Positions 61,636 through 64,000 of a DNA stretch of 64,000 bases are shown piece by piece. The notes beneath the pieces were generated by a model. That model searched no databases. It saw nothing but the letters and a program-made list of their open reading frames with translations, and was not told the origin of the DNA. Source of the stretch: Muscardinus avellanarius (Eukaryota > Chordata > Mammalia > Rodentia > Gliridae); assembly GCA_963383645.1 (NCBI GenBank), contig OY726566.1, positions 96,749,321 to 96,813,320 of the forward strand. The letters are read 5' to 3'. The translations under genes were made by a program, and so were the position numbers. Numbering within the stretch: the stretch's first letter is position 1; every line of letters starts with the position of its first letter.

Positions 61636-61665
61636 CTTCTACAGCAGGGAACAATATTAATGAGG
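61636..61665 (-). CDS. DGKI: DGKI probable 30-nt exon upstream of the ankyrin region
   Basis: A 30-nt segment has a good acceptor (pyrimidine-containing tract then TTGCAG) and a good donor (GAAG|GTAGGT). It begins with two bases completing a codon, reads SLILFPAVE, and ends with one base, G. That G joins the CA opening the exon at 37234 to give Ala, so the join reads PAVEAILQAV in frame. Its other two frames either stop inside or have the wrong phase for the next exon. The support is splice-site quality and phase fit, not a protein domain, because the peptide is too short to recognise alone. Very short exons are plausible here, since two other DGKI exons in the window are 37 and 38 nt. It could be a chance splice pair in a long intron, or an alternatively used exon. 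Confidence 0.6.
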
Positions 61666-62844
61666 CTGCAATGGGATTTAAAGATGTTCACTGGAGGTTT
61701 CTGTCTGCCAACGCCACATACTGCCGCAAACTGAACAGTAAGACTTGTATAGAGAGAACAGAGTCTGTGCCAGGGCACAGAATAGAATAGGGCAATGTCT
61801 CTATTCATTGGGTTTATAATCAAATAAGAAGGGCAACACCACCCAAGGGGAAAAAAATTGGAGTGTACTCAAAGAGAAAAAAAAACAGTAAGTGAATCAG
61901 GAAGGAGAAATCATGGGCATTTCAGTTGTCAACAAAATTTATCATTGTTTGTCCTTAGACTCTGCGGAGGTGGCTCCAAGACATAGAAATTAATGAGGAT
62001 GAAGTACGGACCCGCATGAAGGACAATGAAGGTGCTCTGGCAGAGGGGAGGTAGGAGGTGATACGGGCTGGATGGCTGAGTGGGTACAGGGAGATGGGGT
62101 CTGGAACCAAGCCTGCAGGCAGGGAGTAGAGATAATTCACTAAAGCAACATGAGCTAAAGCAGGGTGAGTGCAAGCCTCCAAAGAGAACATTAAGAAGTT
62201 GGAATCTAATTAGAAAGTCAATGGGGGATTCCACAGTAAGAAACTGGATGTGGAGCAGAAAAAGAAAAATCTAGAAATTTTGCATGAGAGAGTCTAAACC
62301 ACTGAGAGACTGTGTACTATGATGGCCAATACTGTAAGCTCTTTCTAGCTAAGCAACTGAAGACTTGTGGATGTTTCCATCTGTACTGCCAGCCAAGTTT
62401 ACTCATCCCATTTTACTAATAAATAACTTACAGAAAAGGCAAAGGCATCTAACAGTCTCAGTCCACTCCACTCTTCTGGTCCTAAAAATGATCTCCCAAC
62501 AGTTATGATATTTCCTTAGGGAAATAGCTACCTTTTAATAATTCGAAATTCTAAGGGGTGAAGGTTAATGGCATGAAGCGGGATTTCTGTTTGCTTGATT
62601 GTGAAGAATAGGGGTAACAAAAGTAGATCAGGAAGAAATCTGGATTGTTCTTTGGTGTCAAGGCTGCCACTCACTTATGTATGGGAAAAAAATTCCTCAT
62701 CTTTAGTGATCAATTCCTACCCTGTAAAAGTTCACATAATTAAGAGATCTCTGTTCAATGAACAGAATCATGATTAAAAGTTCAAAAATGAAGCAATGCT
62801 ACTGAAAGACAAAGAGAATACAAATGAATAGTGAAGAATAAGGT

Positions 62845-62985
62845 CTAAATCCAGAGTGCCTGAGCTGGTTTCTTTATTCTCACTTTTATTAATCAGGCAT
62901 GTGATTTTGGACAAGCCACTGAATAGATTTGTGCCTTAGTTCCTTCATCTGTAAAACAGGGATCCTAGTAGGACATATAAGAGAT
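62845..62985 (+). mobile_element. MIR element
   Basis: GATTTTGGACAAGCCACTGA, then CTTAGTTCCTTCATCTGTAA and AACAGGGATCCTAGTAGGAC, match the MIR core. Confidence 0.75.
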
Positions 62986-63779
62986 TCCAGAAACAGATAA
63001 TTCCAGCATTGTGCAACATCTTTCAGAGATTAGAAAAAGAAAAAGCCTATCTCATTTTATGGAGCTAGAGAGATCACACATGTACTCTACAGTAGAAAGG
63101 GAAGTGGAAGCCAGTTCTATGCATGAAAATGAATGTAAATATGTTAAAGCATTACCAAACCAGATCTACCACAGTACAGAAGAGATAAATCTAATGATCA
63201 GTTCATCTCAGGAATATTATATTTGTTTCCATTACAAAATCCATTAATAAAGTACACCATATTAGCAGTGAACGGGAAAAATGCATGTTATCACTTCAAA
63301 CGCTAAAGGATATTCAATATTCAGTGTCTATTAAATGTAACAAATTTCAATAAATGGATAGATCCTTAAAAAATATTTACAAAGCAACTACTACCACAGA
63401 CATTATGACCACCAGAAGGGAACTTCCAACTTAACAGTGAGTCATGGGGAGATTCACTTTGGGAAGGACAAATCAATGATACTGAACAAGTCAGTGACAC
63501 TGCCTATACGTTCCTGTATTTAGTAATGTGCTGAACATGCCAAAAATCTCACTCATGCCAGAAAAATACACTCAAAGCATAATGATGGGAAAGGAAGAAA
63601 ATTCTCAGTATTTATAGATAATATTGCCTACACAAAGTTCTTCCAACAAGACCCTTCAGACAAAATTTATGAATTTAACGGTTAGCAGGACTCTTGATAC
63701 AGAGACAAGATTTTAAAAGTCTATTGCACTATGTAAGCACAGATTACTTAGAAAATACAATTTAAAAATATAACATCTA

Positions 63780-63930
63780 GGCTGGGCGTGGTGGTATGTG
63801 CCTATAATCCCCGTATTTGGAAGGGTGAGACAGGAGGCTCACAGGTTCAAGGCCAGCCTCAGCAACTCAGTGAGACCCTAAAAGTGTTGAAAGTGTAGCT
63901 CAGAGGTAGAATGCCGCTGAAAAGAAAAAC
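63780..63930 (+). mobile_element. B1-dID SINE, shortened middle and tail
   Basis: A forward copy from GCTGGGCGTGGTGG to GTAGCTCAGAGGTAGAATGC. The B1-ID linker is reduced to AAAAGTGTTG and the CCCCTGGGTT end is lost. Confidence 0.8.
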
Positions 63931-64000
63931 TATACAAAATGTCACTGAAAGTATAAAGAAAATATATTTAACAAAAAGTGATCAAACTTTTCATGAAGAA

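Larger units (their letters stand above)
15275..64000 (-). other. DGKI: DGKI gene, 3' part (diacylglycerol kinase iota), runs off right edge
   Basis: DGKI phosphorylates diacylglycerol to phosphatidic acid, ending DAG signalling. It is a type IV DGK, like DGKZ, with C-terminal ankyrin repeats and a PDZ-binding tail. Only the last exons lie here, read on the minus strand from right to left: 61665-61636 (probable), 37234-37197, 33545-33425, 22642-22606, 20912-20813 and 16452-16336. All junction phases agree (1/2, 0, 1/2, 2/1, 0), each exon has AG and GT flanks, and the joined reading frame is open for 146 residues to a TGA. The catalytic and C1 domain exons must lie to the right of the window. 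The introns hold mainly SINEs, one ERV-L provirus and LINE-1 tails. The left end given is a guessed polyadenylation site. Identity rests on the ankyrin and C-terminal sequence, which I recognise as DGKI rather than DGKZ. Confidence 0.93.

Overview
The window is mammalian nuclear DNA, from a rodent outside the mouse/rat group. The main sign is its dominant repeat: about 35 copies of a composite SINE made of a 7SL-RNA-derived B1 head joined to a tRNA-like ID tail (the B1-dID type known from squirrel-related, dormouse and beaver-related rodents). Ancient MIR, MaLR and ERV-L copies and LINE-1 tails fit a placental genome. I cannot fix the species. A run of 200 Ns (36657-36856) marks a draft assembly.

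One real gene is supported: the 3' end of DGKI (diacylglycerol kinase iota) on the minus strand. Five exons were read with certainty from splice sites, matching phases and protein sequence: 37234-37197, 33545-33425, 22642-22606, 20912-20813 and 16452-16336. A sixth, a 30-nt exon at 61665-61636, is probable. Joined, they encode the last 146 residues: a linker, ankyrin repeats, and a C-terminus ending in ETAV, a PDZ-binding motif. The kinase domain lies beyond the right edge. The exons keep open reading and good splice sites, so the gene looks functional.

Layout. 1-1010: a 49-50-bp minisatellite followed by degenerate ~175-bp repeats. 1-15.3 kb: downstream flank of DGKI, with SINEs to 9.5 kb and a LINE-1 tail that carries transduced flank (8701-9110). 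9.5-17.7 kb: a block with no B1-dID SINE, containing the last exon and 3' UTR. 17.7-42 kb: introns with dense SINEs, including one retroposed SINE-spacer-SINE unit (33883-34481). 42.8-49.9 kb: a decayed, env-less ERV-L provirus with both LTRs and remnants of protease, RT, RNase H, integrase and dUTPase, broken further by three SINEs. 50.5-54.3 kb: a long imperfect inverted repeat flanking a LINE-1 3' end. 54.3-64 kb: intron with scattered SINEs and MIRs, including a nested SINE cluster at 59.2-59.9 kb.

Nothing resembling an undescribed gene system was found. The most interesting items are retroposition oddities (the composite SINE unit, the LINE-1 transduction, the SINE dimer), the inverted repeat, and the very short DGKI exons.
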